NCBI GenBank assembly: GCA_900317945.1
Contig: ONIT01000017.1
Coordinates: forward strand, 1-33,077
Length of the DNA stretch: 33,077 nt
Direction of reading: 5' to 3'
Origin: an uncultured Pseudomonadota bacterium
Lineage (GTDB): Bacteria > Pseudomonadota > Gammaproteobacteria > Enterobacterales > Succinivibrionaceae
The notes under the pieces were generated by a model. It made no database searches, was not told the origin of the DNA, and saw nothing but the letters and a program-made list of their open reading frames with translations. Positions 33,051-33,077 of the stretch are shown here, piece after piece (the stretch's first letter is position 1; each line of letters opens with the position of its first letter). A program made the translations under genes and the position numbers.

Positions 33051-33077
33051 TTACTGCATCTCCGACGGGAGCCGAAA
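33047..33077 (-). CDS. uppS: Last codons of a probable uppS (undecaprenyl diphosphate synthase), cut by the window edge
   Basis: Only the end of an open frame is visible, reading FGSRRRCSK and stopping in a TGA that overlaps the cdsA ATG by 4 bases. UppS commonly ends with an RRFG-type motif and uppS precedes cdsA in most gammaproteobacteria. The assignment rests on that context and a nine-residue tail, so it is weak. Another frame ends in a TAA directly before the ATG. Confidence 0.35.
   Translation of the reverse strand, partial: FGSRRRCSK

Noticed and set aside
1..33077. CRISPR array, tRNA or rRNA genes, phage or plasmid genes
   Set aside because: No spaced direct repeats, no tRNA cloverleaf or rRNA stretch, and no integrase, portal or replication-initiator gene was found. 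Apart from the intron end, the window is chromosomal core.

Overview
The window is a stretch of chromosomal housekeeping DNA from a Gram-negative bacterium, almost certainly a gammaproteobacterium. The reasons are the gene orders ruvC-ruvA-ruvB-ybgC-tolQRAB-pal and cdsA-dxr-rseP-bamA-skp-lpxD-fabZ-lpxA-lpxB-rnhB-dnaE-accA-tilS, a cmoA-cmoB pair, and a PykF-type pyruvate kinase that I recall as very close to enterobacterial PykF. I would guess the Aeromonadales/Succinivibrionaceae neighbourhood, but the sequence alone does not prove that. Coding density is high. Arginine AGG codons are frequent everywhere except in pykF, which looks codon-optimised.

Layout. (1) 1-92, minus strand: the 5' end of a group IIC (bacterial class C) intron, cut by the window edge, sitting directly after the pal terminator. 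(2) 93-5085, minus: the Tol-Pal envelope operon (ybgC, tolQ, tolR, tolA, tolB, pal) with a candidate extended -10 promoter and a terminator. No cpoB follows pal. (3) 5086-7533, minus: ruvC, a 222-base spacer, ruvA and ruvB (Holliday-junction processing). (4) 7658-9387, plus: cmoA-cmoB (tRNA wobble uridine modification). (5) 9463-13080, plus: a three-gene accessory cassette encoding a retropepsin-like lipoprotein, a membrane protein with a dead transglutaminase domain and seven TM helices, and an ATP-grasp amide ligase. (6) 13407-14822, plus: pykF with a good promoter, a structured leader and a strong terminator. (7) 15002-32100, minus: a long envelope/replication operon from dxr to tilS, including an SPFH/prohibitin-like gene between lpxB and rnhB. 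(8) 32176-33077, minus: cdsA with its own terminator, and the last codons of a probable uppS.

How the parts work together. Block 7 combines isoprenoid precursor synthesis (dxr), outer-membrane assembly (bamA, skp, rseP), lipid A synthesis (lpxD, lpxA, lpxB), fatty acid synthesis (fabZ, accA) and DNA/tRNA functions (rnhB, dnaE, tilS). Tol-Pal maintains the envelope made by block 7. The least understood unit is block 5. It fits an amidoligase/retropepsin/7TM association that I recall from published comparative genomics, but its substrate is unknown. The items most worth a second look are the intron in the pal terminator, the block 5 cassette, a roughly 53-residue insertion beside the DnaE catalytic aspartates, the pykF leader hairpin, and the SPFH gene in the lpx operon.
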